DNA of 41,727 nucleotides from Methanosphaera cuniculi. Lineage in GTDB: Archaea > Methanobacteriota > Methanobacteria > Methanobacteriales > Methanobacteriaceae. Where the stretch lies: NCBI RefSeq assembly GCF_003149675.1, contig NZ_LWMS01000005.1, forward strand, positions 1-41,727, in the 5' to 3' direction. The notes beneath the pieces are model-generated. The model saw nothing but the letters and a program-made list of their open reading frames with translations, was not told where the DNA came from and did no database searches. The first letter of the stretch is position 1. Every line of letters starts with the position of its first letter. The position numbers and the translations under genes are program-made. This document shows, piece by piece, positions 33,484 through 41,727 of the stretch.

Positions 33484-34341
33484 TTATACTCCAAATTCTC
33501 TAAGTTTTGCTCTCATATGTTCTATGATAAGATCTCTTTCTTCTTCTGATTCTAATGCCATATCTATTGAGCTTTTTAGCCATTCAATAGTATTTCCAAT
33601 ATCATATATTTTTCCTTCAAATGCTGTTGCATATACATTGTCTTGTTCATTTATTGCATCAGTTAATTGTATTTCTCCACCTACACCTGGTTGTGTATTT
33701 CTAAGTTTATCAAATATATCTGATGTTAGCACATATCTTCCTGTTATTCCAAGATTTGATGGTGCATCTTCAAGTTTTGGTTTTTCAACAAGATTATCTA
33801 CTTTATATGTGTTATCTTCAATTTTAACTCCATCAATTATTCCATATCTTTCTACTTTTTCAGCAGGTAGTTCTTCTATTGCTATTGTTGATCCACCATA
33901 TTTTTCATGAATATCAAGTAATTGTTTTGTACATGGAACTTTTGAGTGTGTTATTGTATCACCAAGTAGTACTGCAAATGATTCATCTCCTATGTGTTTT
34001 TCAGCACATAGTATTGCATCACCTAATCCTTTTTGTCTTTTTTGACGGATATAGTGTATGTCTGCCATATCTGCTATTTCTTGAACTTGGTGTAGGTAGT
34101 CATATTTTTCTTTTTGATTTAATGTGTATTCAAGTTCAAATGATCTGTCAAAGTGATCTTCTATTGATCTTTTTCCTTTTCCTGTAATTATTATTATATC
34201 ATCTATTCCTGATTCCACTACTTCTTCAACTACATATTGTATTGTTGGTTTGTTAAACACTGGTAGCATTTCTTTTGGTTGTGCTTTTGTTGCAGGTAAA
34301 AATCTTGTCCCTAGCCCTGCTGCTGGTATTACTGCTTTCAT
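33484..34341 (-). CDS. galU: UTP-glucose-1-phosphate uridylyltransferase
   Basis: GalU makes UDP-glucose from UTP and glucose-1-phosphate. The 285 residues match the usual length. The nucleotide-binding signature GLGTRFLPATKAQPKEMLP is at 9-27. Further family segments are PTIQYVVEEVVESGIDDIIIITG, RQKRQKGLGDAIL, FAVLLGDTI (sugar-nucleotide Asp) and LVEKPKLEDAPSNLGITGRYVL. The ATG follows AGGAGG by 12 nt, a spacing also seen for the upstream gene. It starts 16 bases after the rmlA-type gene, so the two form an operon of nucleotide-sugar synthesis, probably supplying surface glycans or protein glycosylation. Confidence 0.95.
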   Translation of the reverse strand: MKAVIPAAGLGTRFLPATKAQPKEMLPVFNKPTIQYVVEEVVESGIDDIIIITGKGKRSIEDHFDRSFELEYTLNQKEKYDYLHQVQEIADMADIHYIRQKRQKGLGDAILCAEKHIGDESFAVLLGDTITHSKVPCTKQLLDIHEKYGGSTIAIEELPAEKVERYGIIDGVKIEDNTYKVDNLVEKPKLEDAPSNLGITGRYVLTSDIFDKLRNTQPGVGGEIQLTDAINEQDNVYATAFEGKIYDIGNTIEWLKSSIDMALESEEERDLIIEHMRAKLREFGV

Positions 34342-34357
34342 TTTTTATCAATTCCTC

Positions 34358-35425
34358 CTATAATTTTATAATTGAATTTTCACCAATTACAAAGCTTCGT
34401 CCTTTTGGATATGTTTCTTTGTCTGTTATTATTTTTGAGTTTTCACCAAGAAGACTTTCTGTTATTCTTTTATCTGATTTAATAGTTGAACTTCCTATTA
34501 TTATTGATGAATCTATTTCTGATTCTATAATTTTGGTATTATCACCAATTGATGTGTAAGGTCCTACATACCCTTTTATTTCACAGTTTTCACCGATTAT
34601 TGCAGGTCCTTTTATTACTGATCCTGATTTTATTGTGGTATTTTCACCAATTATTACTCGTCCTTTTATTTTAACATTATCTTCAATGTTTCCTTTAATA
34701 TCTGATTCTATTGTTTCAAGGATGAGTTGATTTGCATCTAGTACATCTTCTGGTTTTCCTGTGTCTTTCCACCATCCTTGTACTATGAATGAATCTACAC
34801 TTTTATCTTCATCTATTAGTTGTTGTATTGCATCTGTTATTTCAAGTTCATTTCTCCATGAAGGCTCGATTTTATCTATTGCATCAAAGATTTCATTTTT
34901 AAATAGATAAATTCCAACTAATGCAAGATTACTTTTTGGATGTTCTGGTTTTTCTACTAAATTTATGATTTTACCCTCTTCATTTAGTTCTGCTACTCCA
35001 AATTGTCTTGGATCTTCTACTTCTTGTAGTAATAATCGGGATGAAAATTCTGATTCATCAAATCCTTTTACAAATTCATCAATTCCTGATTTTAGGATAT
35101 TATCTCCTAGATACATTACAAAGGATTCACCATCTACAAATTCTTTTGCTGTTGCTGCTGCATGTGCTAATCCTTTAGGTTCTCCTTGCATGATGTATGT
35201 TATGTTTACACCATATTTTGATCCATCACCTAGTTCTTCTTTTATTTTATTAGGCATGTTTGTTCCAAGTATAATTCCAATATCTGTTATTCCTGCATCA
35301 CGTAAATCTTCTATTGCATATTCTATTACAGGCTTGTTTGCTATTGGTATTAGTTGTTTAGGACCTGTGTGTGTTAATGGTCTTAGTCTTGTACCATGTC
35401 CTCCAGATAAAATAACTCCTTTCAT
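34358..35425 (-). CDS. rfbA: Glucose-1-phosphate thymidylyltransferase, long (archaeal) RmlA type
   Basis: This sugar-nucleotidyltransferase forms dTDP-glucose from dTTP and glucose-1-phosphate, the substrate of RfbB at 8.5 kb. The 355 residues comprise an N-terminal nucleotidyltransferase domain (SGGHGTRLRPLT 7-18, GPKQLIPIANKP, MYLGDNIL) and a C-terminal left-handed beta-helix of hexapeptide repeats (IIGENTTIKSGSVIKGPAIIGENCEI), as in the long RmlA subfamily. Specificity for dTTP rather than another NTP is inferred from family resemblance. The SD AAGGAG is 12 nt upstream of the ATG. It is first in the operon with galU. Confidence 0.87.
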   Translation of the reverse strand: MKGVILSGGHGTRLRPLTHTGPKQLIPIANKPVIEYAIEDLRDAGITDIGIILGTNMPNKIKEELGDGSKYGVNITYIMQGEPKGLAHAAATAKEFVDGESFVMYLGDNILKSGIDEFVKGFDESEFSSRLLLQEVEDPRQFGVAELNEEGKIINLVEKPEHPKSNLALVGIYLFKNEIFDAIDKIEPSWRNELEITDAIQQLIDEDKSVDSFIVQGWWKDTGKPEDVLDANQLILETIESDIKGNIEDNVKIKGRVIIGENTTIKSGSVIKGPAIIGENCEIKGYVGPYTSIGDNTKIIESEIDSSIIIGSSTIKSDKRITESLLGENSKIITDKETYPKGRSFVIGENSIIKL

Positions 35426-35767
35426 TGTTAGTTTTTCTCCTTAAATTAAATTATTTTATAATAATTCCTCTTTTTTTGTTTTTTTTTTATTTTATTTAAA
35501 TTGAAAAGTGAAAAAATTTTTTATTAGTATGTTAAAAAAAAGTTTATTATTATATAGTTAATTTTATTTCTATTTTTTATCTTTTTTATATTTTTTAGCT
35601 ATTAGTAAATTATATAGTATGAATATTTCATTTTTATAAAATAAAGTTTTTTTTATTTTACTTTAAAAAAACCATAATAGTTTATAATAATAAGTATTTT
35701 TATAATATTATCTATTAACACAATATTTTAAAAGTTAATCACTACATGCAGGAGGATATTTAAAATT
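35426..35767. promoter_or_regulatory. Divergent promoter region between rfbA and an ALP gene
   Basis: These 342 bases are extremely AT-rich, with no visible gene. A TATA-like TATAAAATAA for rfbA lies at about 35451-35460 (minus strand). For the ALP, TTTATAATA-type sequences at about 35680-35710 precede the SD GGAGG (35751-35755), 12 nt before its ATG. No repeats clearly above background were found. Confidence 0.35.
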
Positions 35768-38269
35768 ATGAATAAGAAATTTTTATTAATATTTTTTTGC
35801 ATAACAACAATTCTTATACTAACAACAACAGCAGCAGCAGATAATACTACAACGACACAAGAAACATCAACTATACATGATACAATAGATAAAACATCAC
35901 AATTAACACAAGAAAATACCAATACACATACCCCAGATAATGAAAAAACAAACACTAAATATACAAATAAAACCACTAAAAAATCCATAAACACAAACAC
36001 ATTAACACAACAACTAATAGATACACAAGATGATAACACAACAATAACACTACAAAAAGGAAACTACAAACTAGATCCACTACAAATAAACAAAAATTTA
36101 ACAATTATAGGTGAAAATAAAACACAAACAATACTTACAACTAACTCAACAAAAAGTCTTTTTAACATAGTAAACCAAAATACACACCTAAATCTTATAA
36201 ACATAACAATACAAGATCATACTTCAAATGAAACACCAACAATAAACAACAATGGAATACTAACAGTTGATAATGTTATCATAAAAAACAATACATGCAA
36301 ACTAAGAACAGCAAAAGGTGGAGCAATATATAACACAGGAAATTTAACTGTAATAAACTCCGAATTTCAGGAAAACACAGCATCATGGGGAGCATCAATA
36401 TACAACTTCCAAGCAAACACAACAATTGAAAACTCACAATTTACGGGAGATCATACATATAATGTTGGAGGAGCACTTTATACTATACGTGGAAATATGA
36501 CAATAAACAACTCACGTATCGTACAAAATCGTGGTGTAAGTGGAGCTGGAATATATAATGCATTTGGAAAACTAAATGTAAATAATACATTGTTTTTAAA
36601 AAATGATGCAGAATCATTCTATGGTGGAGCAATATATTCAACAGGAATTGCAAATGTTGAAAATTCAAACTTCCTATTTAACCATGCACAATACATGGGA
36701 GGAGCAATAACTAACACTAATAACTTCACAGCAACAAACTGTTCATTTGAATCAAATACAGCAGGTGAAAGTGGAGGAGCAATAGAAAATATTGCATGGT
36801 CAAATACTGAAAATGGAAATCTTACAATAATAATGTGTAACTTCACAGAAAATTCAGCAACCACAGCAAATGGTGGAGCAATAATAAATCTTAACTCAAC
36901 AGAAGTACTTGGAAACTATGGAACAATAACCGCAAGAAAATGTATATTTGACTCAAACACGGCAAGTAAAAAAGGTGGAGCAATATATAATGATCAATAC
37001 ATAAATGTAGAATATAATATATTTAAAAATAATGAAGCAGATACAAATAATGATATCTACACACAAGATGTAATGATTAAATCCATAGAAAACAATTGGT
37101 GGTCACAAAATAATCCTAACTGGAAAAAAGTTGGAGTAACACCAAATAAGTGGGTAGTAATGACATTTACAAATCAAACACTACTACTTGAAAATATGCA
37201 AACTAAAACTATTGTTACACTAGATTCACTAAATGATAATACAAAATTATATGATGAACTTCCATTAGTTGAAGTTATATACATATCATCAAATGCAACA
37301 TTTAAAGAAAACTTCCAAACACTAAATAAAACATCAATAAACACATGTATTCCAACAAATGAAACAATAACAGCAAAAATAGATAATCAAAGACTAAATC
37401 TAACACCAACAAATGCAAACATAACATATACACTTATTGATAATAACACTAAAATTCTAATAACATACAACTTACCAAGCATAATAAATGCAAAAACAAG
37501 TGTTAAAATCAATGGAAAAACAATATTTAACAAACAACTCATAAAAGATGGAAAACTAAACCTGACATACACAATACCTGTATCATATGCTAATGATGAA
37601 TACACACTAACTTATGTTATAAACAACCATGGTAATATACTAAATAAAAATGATATACTCATTATACCAAAACGTAACATAACTATGATAATAACAACAA
37701 ATCAAACAAAAATACAAACAGGTGACATGATACAAATAAAAGCTGACTTAAAACTAGCAGGTATAAAAATAACAACAGGTCGTGTTTCATTTAAAATCAA
37801 TGGTAAAACCATACAATCAAATGTAAATGTAATAAATGGTACAGCAACAATAAATTACCAGATACCAGACTCATTTAGAGCATCAAGTAAATATAATATA
37901 ACCGCTGTATATTCAGGAGATTTTAATAAGAATCGTTGTGATGCTACTCAAAATCTTAAAATTACAAAACAAGATATTCACATAGAAGATATGACTCCAT
38001 TTGAACTTATGGCAGGAAGTTCTATAAGAGTTCCAATAGAATTACTAGATACACATAATAATTCAATACAACCATCTAAGTTATGCTATAAAATTAATGG
38101 AAAAACATATAAAACAAATATTACAACAGAAGATGGAGTATTCTACTTTGACTACATAACACCAACACTAAAAACTGGAAGTAGTCTAAAACAAACATTA
38201 ACAATAAAAGTAGGAGAAAATCGAATCTATAATGAAGCAATATTTAACATAACCCTCAAAATAGAATAA
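35768..38269 (+). CDS. Adhesin-like protein (ALP), beta-helix plus Ig-like domains
   Basis: This is a secreted Asn/Thr-rich protein of 833 residues. It has a signal peptide (1-24, MNKKFLLIFFCITTILILTT, cut near AAADN), a Thr-rich linker to about 72, and a pectin-lyase/polymorphic-protein beta-helix (about 75-440). The beta-helix repeats GGAIYN, ENTASWGASIYN, FLFNHAQYMGGAI and similar, and closes with ENNWWSQNNPNWKK (about 440). A spacer and Ig-like domains (about 560-833, VYSGDFNKNRCDATQ) follow. The NWW/NYW-x-NP-x-W cap is shared with the ALP at 29.7 kb, while the Ig domains resemble those of all the ALPs. It has no membrane anchor. It is encoded divergently from rfbA and followed by a hairpin terminator. 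Confidence 0.88.
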   Translation: MNKKFLLIFFCITTILILTTTAAADNTTTTQETSTIHDTIDKTSQLTQENTNTHTPDNEKTNTKYTNKTTKKSINTNTLTQQLIDTQDDNTTITLQKGNYKLDPLQINKNLTIIGENKTQTILTTNSTKSLFNIVNQNTHLNLINITIQDHTSNETPTINNNGILTVDNVIIKNNTCKLRTAKGGAIYNTGNLTVINSEFQENTASWGASIYNFQANTTIENSQFTGDHTYNVGGALYTIRGNMTINNSRIVQNRGVSGAGIYNAFGKLNVNNTLFLKNDAESFYGGAIYSTGIANVENSNFLFNHAQYMGGAITNTNNFTATNCSFESNTAGESGGAIENIAWSNTENGNLTIIMCNFTENSATTANGGAIINLNSTEVLGNYGTITARKCIFDSNTASKKGGAIYNDQYINVEYNIFKNNEADTNNDIYTQDVMIKSIENNWWSQNNPNWKKVGVTPNKWVVMTFTNQTLLLENMQTKTIVTLDSLNDNTKLYDELPLVEVIYISSNATFKENFQTLNKTSINTCIPTNETITAKIDNQRLNLTPTNANITYTLIDNNTKILITYNLPSIINAKTSVKINGKTIFNKQLIKDGKLNLTYTIPVSYANDEYTLTYVINNHGNILNKNDILIIPKRNITMIITTNQTKIQTGDMIQIKADLKLAGIKITTGRVSFKINGKTIQSNVNVINGTATINYQIPDSFRASSKYNITAVYSGDFNKNRCDATQNLKITKQDIHIEDMTPFELMAGSSIRVPIELLDTHNNSIQPSKLCYKINGKTYKTNITTEDGVFYFDYITPTLKTGSSLKQTLTIKVGENRIYNEAIFNITLKIE

Positions 38270-38276
38270 AAATAAT

Positions 38277-38330
38277 TGTGAAGAAGCAATAAAAAGTTTC
38301 TTCACATAAAAAATACATTCTACTTTTTTT
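38277..38330 (+). terminator. Hairpin and T-run after the ALP
   Basis: TGTGAAGAA (38277-38285) pairs perfectly with TTCTTCACA (38298-38306) over a 12-nt loop, starting 8 nt after the stop. A T7 run (38324-38330) follows 17 nt later. Confidence 0.6.
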
Positions 38331-38458
38331 AGTATTCTAATTTTAATCTTTTTATAATTTAATCTTATTTTTATATCCATCATATTCTTCTTAATTTTAG
38401 GAATTAAAACTCATGATACTTAAAATTAGCTCATAAATATATCATTTTTAATAGATTT

Positions 38459-38485
38459 AAAAAAAAGAGATTTTTAAGGAGGTGA
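38459..38485 (-). terminator. Anti-SD-like tract and poly-T 3' end of the aksD-like gene
   Basis: On the minus strand TCACCTCCTT (complement of 38476-38485) begins 10 nt after the stop and is followed by TTTAAAAATC... and T8 (complement of 38459-38466). The C-rich element is identical to the 3' tail of 16S rRNA as known for archaea and bacteria (ATCACCTCCT). Confidence 0.55.
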
Positions 38486-38495
38486 AAAAATATTA

Positions 38496-39743
38496 TTATA
38501 TTTCACTTGGATTTGTAATTTCCCCTGTTATTGCTGATGCTGCTACAACTTGTGGATTTGAAAGATATACATAGGATTTTGCACTTCCCATACGTCCTAG
38601 GAAGTTACGGTTTGTTGTAGATATTGCTTTCATATCATCATCCATTACTCCCATATGAGCACCAAGACATGGTCCACATCCAGGATTACAGATTATTGTA
38701 TTTGATTCAAGTAGTGTTTGTATAATTCCAGTATCTATTGCATCTTGGTATATTTTACGTGATGCTGGAAATACAAGTAATTGTACATCTTCATGAACTT
38801 TTTGACCTTTAAGAATTTCAGCAGCTTGTGCTAGATCTTCATAGCGTCCATTTGTACATGATCCTAGTACTGCTTGGTTAATTGTTGTTCCTTGTATTTT
38901 ATCTACATCACATACATTATCAACATTATGTGGACATGCAACTTGTGGTTGAAGATCATCTACATTAAAATCATATGTTTTTTCATATTCTGCATCTTTA
39001 TCAGGTGTGGTAATTTCATAATCTGTAATATTACGTTGTGCAAGATATTCGCGTGTTTGTTTATTAGGTATCATTATACCATTTTTTGCACCACACTCTA
39101 TTACCATATTGGTTATAGTCATACGTGCATCAGGTGACATTGCATCTATTGTATCTCCATGAAATTCCAGGCTTTTATATGTTCCACCATATGATCCTAG
39201 TGTTTTGATAATGTTTAGTATTACATCTTTTGAGAATGTATGTTCTGGTAGTTTTCCATTTACATTTATCTTAAGGGATTCTGGTACATTTAGCCATGTT
39301 TCACCTTTTGCATATACTAATGCTAAGTCTGTTGCTCCAAGTCCTGTTGAAAATGCTCCAAATGCTCCATATGTACATGTGTGTGAGTCAGCTCCTACAA
39401 TTAGACTTGATGGTTTTACATGTCCCATTTCTGGTAGTACTTGGTGACATATTCCTTCACCTTGTTTATATATATTGTTTATTTTCTGTTTTTTTGCAAA
39501 TTCTCGTACTACTTGTTGGAAGTTTGCTGATCCTATCGTGTTTGCTGGTATATTATGGTCAAATACAAGTACGATTTTTTCAGGATCCCATACTTTGTCT
39601 GTTAGTTTTTCAAATACTTTTATTGTAGGTGGTGTTGTTCCATCATGACTCATTGCAATATCTACTTTTGCTGTAACTGTGTCATTTGCTGATACTTCAT
39701 CTAATCCTGCATGTTTTGCTAATATTTTTTCTGTTATATTCAT
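38496..39743 (-). CDS. aksD: Homoaconitase / 3-isopropylmalate dehydratase family large subunit (probably AksD)
   Basis: This 415-residue large subunit of the LeuC/HacA aconitase-like family isomerises (R)-homocitrate-type acids through the cis-aconitate analogue. The 4Fe-4S ligands are C296 (GSCTNGR) and C356/C359 (NPGCGPC). Other family segments are FDHNIPAN (61-68), GADSHTCTYGAFGAFSTGLG (117-136) and FPASRKIYQ. Substrate choice between isopropylmalate (LeuC) and homoaconitate (AksD) is set largely by the small subunit, which is not in the window. The translational coupling to aksA (ATGA overlap at 39740-39743) makes the coenzyme B pathway, which builds 2-oxosuberate for 7-mercaptoheptanoyl-threonine phosphate, the better guess. 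The SD AGGGGAAAAG lies in the end of aksA. Confidence 0.85.
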   Translation of the reverse strand: MNITEKILAKHAGLDEVSANDTVTAKVDIAMSHDGTTPPTIKVFEKLTDKVWDPEKIVLVFDHNIPANTIGSANFQQVVREFAKKQKINNIYKQGEGICHQVLPEMGHVKPSSLIVGADSHTCTYGAFGAFSTGLGATDLALVYAKGETWLNVPESLKINVNGKLPEHTFSKDVILNIIKTLGSYGGTYKSLEFHGDTIDAMSPDARMTITNMVIECGAKNGIMIPNKQTREYLAQRNITDYEITTPDKDAEYEKTYDFNVDDLQPQVACPHNVDNVCDVDKIQGTTINQAVLGSCTNGRYEDLAQAAEILKGQKVHEDVQLLVFPASRKIYQDAIDTGIIQTLLESNTIICNPGCGPCLGAHMGVMDDDMKAISTTNRNFLGRMGSAKSYVYLSNPQVVAASAITGEITNPSEI

Positions 39744-40921
39744 TCTTTTCCCCTATATTGAATATCTGCTTTTTTTAGTATTTCATTAAATTTTTCGTTT
39801 GTTATAAGTTCTCCACGTTCTCGTTCTTCTTTTACAAGATTTACAATTTCAAGAAGTTTTGCATCATCTACTTCTATTTTTAGTGTATCAAGTTTTTCAG
39901 CTATTGCTGCTTTTCCTGAATGTTTTCCTAGTACTATTTGTCTTTTGGTTCCTATCATTTCTGGAATAAATGGTTCATATGCTAGTGGATTTTTAACGAT
40001 TGCATCTACATGTATTCCTGATTCATGTCTAAATATATTATTTCCAACTATTGGTTTATTGTATGCTATTGGTATTTGACTGTATTTTGATACCATTTGT
40101 GATAGTTCATTTATTATTTCGGTTTTAAATCCTAGGTCTTTATTATATAGGAGTTTTAATGCCATAGTAAGTTCTTCAAGTGATGTGTTTCCTGCTCTTT
40201 CTCCGATTCCATTTACTGTTGTTGAGATTGCTGATGCTCCGACTTGAAGTCCTGATATACAGTTTGGCACTGCCATTCCAAAGTCATTATGACAATGTAA
40301 TGCTATTTCAACGTTGATGTGTTTTTTTATCTCTGATACTAGATATTTCATTGCTTCAGGGTTTATTGATCCTGTTGTATCAGCTATATGTATACGATCT
40401 GCTTTATGTTCTTGTGCTTGTGAGTATACATCTAGTAGTTTTGGTAGTTCTGTACGTGTTGCATCTTCTGCTGAAAATGCTACAAATAGTCCATGATCTT
40501 TTCCATAGTCTATTGCATTCATACATATTTCATATACTTCATCTCGTGGCTTGTTCATTTTTACATCTAGATGTAAGTCTGAAAGTCCCATGAATGTTAT
40601 AATTCCATCAACATCAGCATCTAATGCTGCATCTATGTCTTCTTTTTTGGTTCTTGTTAGACAGATGATTCCTGCATCTAGTCCTTCGTTTGCTATTTTT
40701 TTTACGGATTGTTTTTCATTTTCTGATACTCTTGGAAATCCTGCTTCTATTTGATCTACTCCAAGTTCATCAAGTTTACGTGCTATATCTAGTTTTTCAT
40801 CAGTTGAAAAGTATACATCTGGTGTTTGTTCTCCATCACGTAGGGTTGTATCATATATGTTTATTTTTTTTGGAAAATTATATTCTATTTCATCATTATA
40901 TACGCTTACAAATCTGTCCAT
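39740..40921 (-). CDS. aksA: Homocitrate synthase for coenzyme B synthesis
   Basis: AksA condenses 2-oxoglutarate (and the longer oxo-acids of later rounds) with acetyl-CoA in the 2-oxosuberate pathway to coenzyme B. The 393 residues have the HMGL-like TIM barrel with YDTTLRDGEQTP (23-34; R28/D29 catalytic and metal), AFSAEDATRTELPKLL, HCHNDFGMAVPN and TVNGIGERAGN. The linker region HESGIHVDAIVKNPLAYEPF and LGKHSGKAA follow. The length is about 100 residues shorter than LeuA, because the leucine-binding regulatory domain is absent. Together with strong resemblance to the characterised methanogen AksA sequence as I recall it, this separates it from LeuA and citramalate synthase. It is first in an operon with the aksD-like gene. 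GGGAGG (SD) lies before the ATG. Confidence 0.88.
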   Translation of the reverse strand: MDRFVSVYNDEIEYNFPKKINIYDTTLRDGEQTPDVYFSTDEKLDIARKLDELGVDQIEAGFPRVSENEKQSVKKIANEGLDAGIICLTRTKKEDIDAALDADVDGIITFMGLSDLHLDVKMNKPRDEVYEICMNAIDYGKDHGLFVAFSAEDATRTELPKLLDVYSQAQEHKADRIHIADTTGSINPEAMKYLVSEIKKHINVEIALHCHNDFGMAVPNCISGLQVGASAISTTVNGIGERAGNTSLEELTMALKLLYNKDLGFKTEIINELSQMVSKYSQIPIAYNKPIVGNNIFRHESGIHVDAIVKNPLAYEPFIPEMIGTKRQIVLGKHSGKAAIAEKLDTLKIEVDDAKLLEIVNLVKEERERGELITNEKFNEILKKADIQYRGKE

Positions 40922-41104
40922 ATTGATCTAACCTCCCTTTCTTTAAATATTTTTTTTTAATCTCCATATTATGGTTTTTTTCTCATTATTTTTTTCTATG
41001 AAATTAGTATCTTTATTTAACAAATATTTTTTTTTGTATCGTATTTTTTCTGATAGTTAATAATAATATAATTTTATTTTTTTAGTTTATATAGCTTTTT
41101 TTAT

Positions 41105-41653
41105 TTATTCTTTGTTTTCTTCGAGTAATTCAAGGTATGATGTTCTTTCAAAGTTATCTGTTATATCAAGTTTTTTGAAGATTTCCATGATATTATCACA
41201 TATTTCATCAATATTTGCATCTTCTTTTACTACATCTTCTATTTCCATGTATGTTCCTAGTTTTTCAAGTTTATCTATTGTTATAGTGTAGTTTTCATAT
41301 GTGAATATTCTACGTATTTTATCTACTGTTGCTGCTTTTTTAAATCCTAGATTTTCTAGTATTTCAGTCATTTTTGTAATACTGCTTATTTCTACTTCTA
41401 TTTCTTTTCTGGTTTTGCTTATATCATTTAATTTTGGTCCTTTGTATGTTAGTATTTTTTCAAATTCTGTGTCATTTTTTGGTATTTTTCTTATTCTTAA
41501 TGCTTCATCTGTTTTTTTGTAGTCTTTATCAGGAGCATTGAAGTATATGTCATGTTGTCTTTCTGTATGGGAGTATTTTGCTCCTAGTTTGTCTAGTTTT
41601 TCTATCTCATATTTTGGATTTTCTATTTTTGCTTTTATTTCAACTTCTATCAT
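41105..41653 (-). CDS. CYTH-domain protein (CyaB-like, class IV adenylate cyclase / triphosphate-binding family)
   Basis: This 182-residue CYTH protein belongs to a family that binds triphosphates and divalent metals in a beta-tunnel. The signature E-x-E-x-K occurs at the N-terminus (IEVEIKAKI). Charged strands such as ALRIRKI, LTYKGPKL, RKEIEVEI and YTITIDKLEKLGTYMEIED (the last with the conserved Asp/Glu pairs) follow. Archaeal members are usually annotated CyaB, but cyclase, thiamine-triphosphatase or polyphosphatase activity cannot be told apart here. The frame starts at 41665, but GTGAG directly abuts that ATG, while the ATG at 41653 gives the family-typical MIEVEIK start about 12 nt after it. 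It is separated from aksA by 183 AT-rich bases. Confidence 0.82.
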   Translation of the reverse strand: MIEVEIKAKIENPKYEIEKLDKLGAKYSHTERQHDIYFNAPDKDYKKTDEALRIRKIPKNDTEFEKILTYKGPKLNDISKTRKEIEVEISSITKMTEILENLGFKKAATVDKIRRIFTYENYTITIDKLEKLGTYMEIEDVVKEDANIDEICDNIMEIFKKLDITDNFERTSYLELLEENKE

Positions 41654-41727
41654 TTTTATATTCATCTCACTATATTTTTTTTTAAAAGTATTTTTTTTTA
41701 TAGTATTTATATAGTTATATATATTTC

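Noticed and set aside
9739-38269. Horizontal acquisition of the ALP/CobN region by a mobile element
   Set aside because: No integrase, transposase, terminal repeats or tRNA-end duplication were seen. The tRNA-Leu at 7.2 kb has no visible partial copy in the window, and composition matches the flanks.
38476-38485. Perfect plus-strand SD-like AAGGAGGTGA before the end of the aksD-like gene
   Set aside because: No ATG, GTG or TTG opens a frame in the following 20 bases. On the minus strand it is the 3' untranslated C-rich tract of the aksD-like gene and is reported as such.
39740-40921. 2-isopropylmalate synthase (leuA) or citramalate synthase
   Set aside because: The protein ends right after the catalytic and linker domains, without the C-terminal allosteric domain, and resembles methanogen AksA throughout.

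Overview
The window looks like chromosome of a methanogenic archaeon of the order Methanobacteriales, most probably Methanosphaera (inference). The base composition is strongly AT-rich. Genes start after GGTGAT/GGAGG Shine-Dalgarno (SD) sites or appear leaderless behind TATA boxes. A gene for coenzyme F430 synthesis (cfbC) and two for coenzyme B synthesis (aksA, aksD-like) are present. Five very large Asn/Thr-rich secreted 'adhesin-like proteins' (ALPs) are encoded, as is known for gut Methanobacteriales. I see no transposase, integrase, rRNA or CRISPR array.

Layout. 0.1-2.2 kb: three tandem paralogous flavodoxin-fold FMN reductases. 2.4-3.8 kb: purF. 4.0-6.0 kb: a two-gene operon of a U32-family Fe-S protein and the NifH-like F430 enzyme CfbC. 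6.0-7.0 kb: a GIY-YIG/DUF123 protein and a DUF371 protein, divergent. 7.2 kb: tRNA-Leu(GAG), minus strand. 7.4-9.5 kb: divergent rfbD-like and rfbB genes for dTDP-sugar synthesis. 9.7-15.3 kb: a 1844-residue CobN-like protein with a signal peptide, a low-complexity stalk and a C-terminal membrane anchor. 15.6-27.3 kb: three ALPs on the minus strand. 27.6-29.4 kb: DUF2149 (ExbD-like), an ExbB/TolQ/MotA-type proton channel protein and DUF2162 (membrane protein). 29.7-33.2 kb: a plus-strand ALP whose start codon seems to be AUU. 33.5-35.4 kb: galU and a long-type rmlA. 35.8-38.3 kb: a fifth ALP. 38.5-40.9 kb: aksD-like and aksA. 41.1-41.65 kb: a CYTH-domain (CyaB-like) protein.

How the genes may work together. 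The most interesting unit is the surface CobN-like protein plus ExbB + DUF2149 + DUF2162. These are the parts of a possible proton-motive-force-driven machine on the outside of a single-membrane cell, perhaps handling cobalt, another metal or a tetrapyrrole. Here the unit is split by three ALP genes on the same strand. The ALP block is flanked by nucleotide-sugar genes (rfbD/rfbB on one side, galU/rmlA on the other), so the region is a cell-surface locus. Other observations worth checking are anti-SD-like C-rich tracts in many 3' untranslated regions, palindrome clusters before two of the flavoprotein genes, a 531-bp in-frame tandem duplication in the largest ALP, and hairpin terminators after both plus-strand ALPs.
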